From positions 1-6,114 of the forward strand of contig JAQTRA010000062.1 of assembly GCA_028712045.1 (NCBI GenBank): a DNA stretch of 6,114 nucleotides, written 5' to 3'. This DNA is from Candidatus Omnitrophota bacterium (lineage in GTDB: Bacteria; Omnitrophota; Koll11; Gygaellales; Profunditerraquicolaceae). The position numbers and the translations under genes are program-made. Below, one piece after another: positions 5,398-6,114 of the stretch. How positions within the stretch are numbered: position 1 is the first letter of the stretch; each line of letters begins with the position of its first letter. The notes beneath the pieces are model-generated. The model saw only the letters and a list, made by a program, of their open reading frames with translations, was not told the DNA's origin and ran no database searches.

Positions 5398-6114
5398 TGG
5401 CCATAGAAAAACAAAAGCTTATTTTAATAAGCGGCGTAGTTCTGGGCGTGGTGGCAATCCTGATGACCAAAATGGTTATGGACCAACAACGGCAGGAGGC
5501 TCAAGCGCAGGCAAAAAAAGCGCTGGTTAAAATGCAATCCAATCAAAGCGTGGTTTTGGTAGCTAAACAGGATATTCCCAGTGGTTCGATTATTGATTCC
5601 AGTATGATTGATAGCGCGATTGTGCCGAACCAATTTATCCAACCTCAGGCAGTTACTTCGGTAGATAGGATTTTAGGGATGGTTAGCTTGGCTCCAATTT
5701 CTAAGGGCGAACAAATAGTTCTTTCTAAGTTTTCCAAGGACCGCAAAGATAGCGGTGGTGGTTTAGCCGGAAATACTCCGGTGGGTAAAAGGGCAATTTC
5801 TATTGCGGTTGATACTATCGCTTCTGTATCCGGGATGGTTAGGCCCGGGGATTATGTTGATGTAATTGCCACTTTGGCAGTCCCTATCCAAGGCGCCGAC
5901 GGTAAATTATCCAGCCAGATGGCGGTAGTCCCTTTATTCCAAAATGTTTTGGTTTTGGCTGTAGGCCAAAATACCGGTTATGTTAACAGATCCGAAGGCC
6001 GCTATACCCAGGGCGAGGGTTCTTCCGGCGGAGGGTTAATCACCTTAGCTTTAGGGCCGCAAGAGGCTAATCTTATTGCTTTTGTTCAGGAGCAGGGTAA
6101 AATGCGCCTGACTT
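5397..6114 (+). CDS. cpaB: Flp/Tad pilus assembly protein CpaB (RcpC), 3' end outside window
   Basis: 239 residues are visible before the window ends; no stop is reached. One N-terminal membrane helix (about 8-27) is followed by a Gln/Ala/Lys-rich stretch. Then comes a SAF domain (about 51-112; VVLVAKQDIPSGSIID...PISKGEQIVLSKF), typical of CpaB and FlgA-like periplasmic proteins. The RcpC/CpaB domain starts at about 130 (GKRAISIAVDTIASVSGMVRPGDYVDVIATL). A Gly/Ser-rich stretch interrupts it at about 200-214. CpaB is an inner-membrane-anchored periplasmic factor of the Tad (Flp) pilus machine, which works with the CpaC/RcpA secretin. The ATG overlaps the preceding stop (TAATG), and AAGGAGAG (5381-5388), inside the lipoprotein gene, lies 8 nt upstream. 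cpaC, the CpaF-type ATPase and TadBC genes are expected just beyond the right edge (inference). Confidence 0.92.
   Translation, partial: MAIEKQKLILISGVVLGVVAILMTKMVMDQQRQEAQAQAKKALVKMQSNQSVVLVAKQDIPSGSIIDSSMIDSAIVPNQFIQPQAVTSVDRILGMVSLAPISKGEQIVLSKFSKDRKDSGGGLAGNTPVGKRAISIAVDTIASVSGMVRPGDYVDVIATLAVPIQGADGKLSSQMAVVPLFQNVLVLAVGQNTGYVNRSEGRYTQGEGSSGGGLITLALGPQEANLIAFVQEQGKMRLT

Noticed and set aside
5424..5642. 72-codon minus-strand open frame within cpaB
   Set aside because: It is antisense to the conserved membrane helix and SAF domain of CpaB and rich in His/Asn from reversed codons.

Overview
The window (6114 bp, moderately AT-rich) is bacterial chromosomal DNA with compact gene packing. 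It holds signal-transduction genes, two tRNAs without encoded CCA, and the start of a Tad/Flp-type pilus operon. The mix of a FIST sensor, a soluble-sensor histidine kinase, a REC-GGDEF regulator with a GGDDF motif, and a PPIase lipoprotein coupled to cpaB resembles what I recall from uncultured Gram-negative-type lineages such as Omnitrophota. That lineage guess is an inference from gene style, not a result.

Layout: (1) 2-205, + strand, is the 3' end of a response-regulator receiver domain that enters from the left edge. (2) 243-323, + strand, is tRNA-Leu(GAG). (3) 324-3942, minus strand, is a tight three-gene operon read right to left: a FIST-domain sensor, then a membrane-anchored GAF histidine kinase, then a REC-GGDEF response regulator. 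The last gene stops at the base next to the tRNA-Leu 3' end. (4) 3943-4032 is a divergent promoter region. One promoter drives the FIST operon, apparently as a leaderless mRNA, and one drives tRNA-Glu(CUC) at 4033-4107. (5) 4108-4196 holds a 20-bp perfect palindrome followed by T-rich sequence, a sigma70-like promoter and a strong Shine-Dalgarno. (6) 4197-6114, + strand, is a second operon: a small two-helix membrane protein, a parvulin-like lipoprotein, and CpaB, which runs off the right edge.

Likely working model (inference): the FIST protein binds a small ligand in the cytoplasm and informs the GAF-histidine kinase. The kinase phosphorylates Asp53 of the REC-GGDEF protein, whose output domain belongs to the cyclic-di-GMP family but has a non-canonical signature. 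The neighbouring operon begins a surface pilus locus, which is a plausible but unproven target of such signalling. The small membrane protein and the lipoprotein would act at the cell envelope with CpaB.

No insertion sequence, CRISPR array, integrase or obvious horizontal-transfer boundary is visible. No gene-free stretch exceeds 300 bases.
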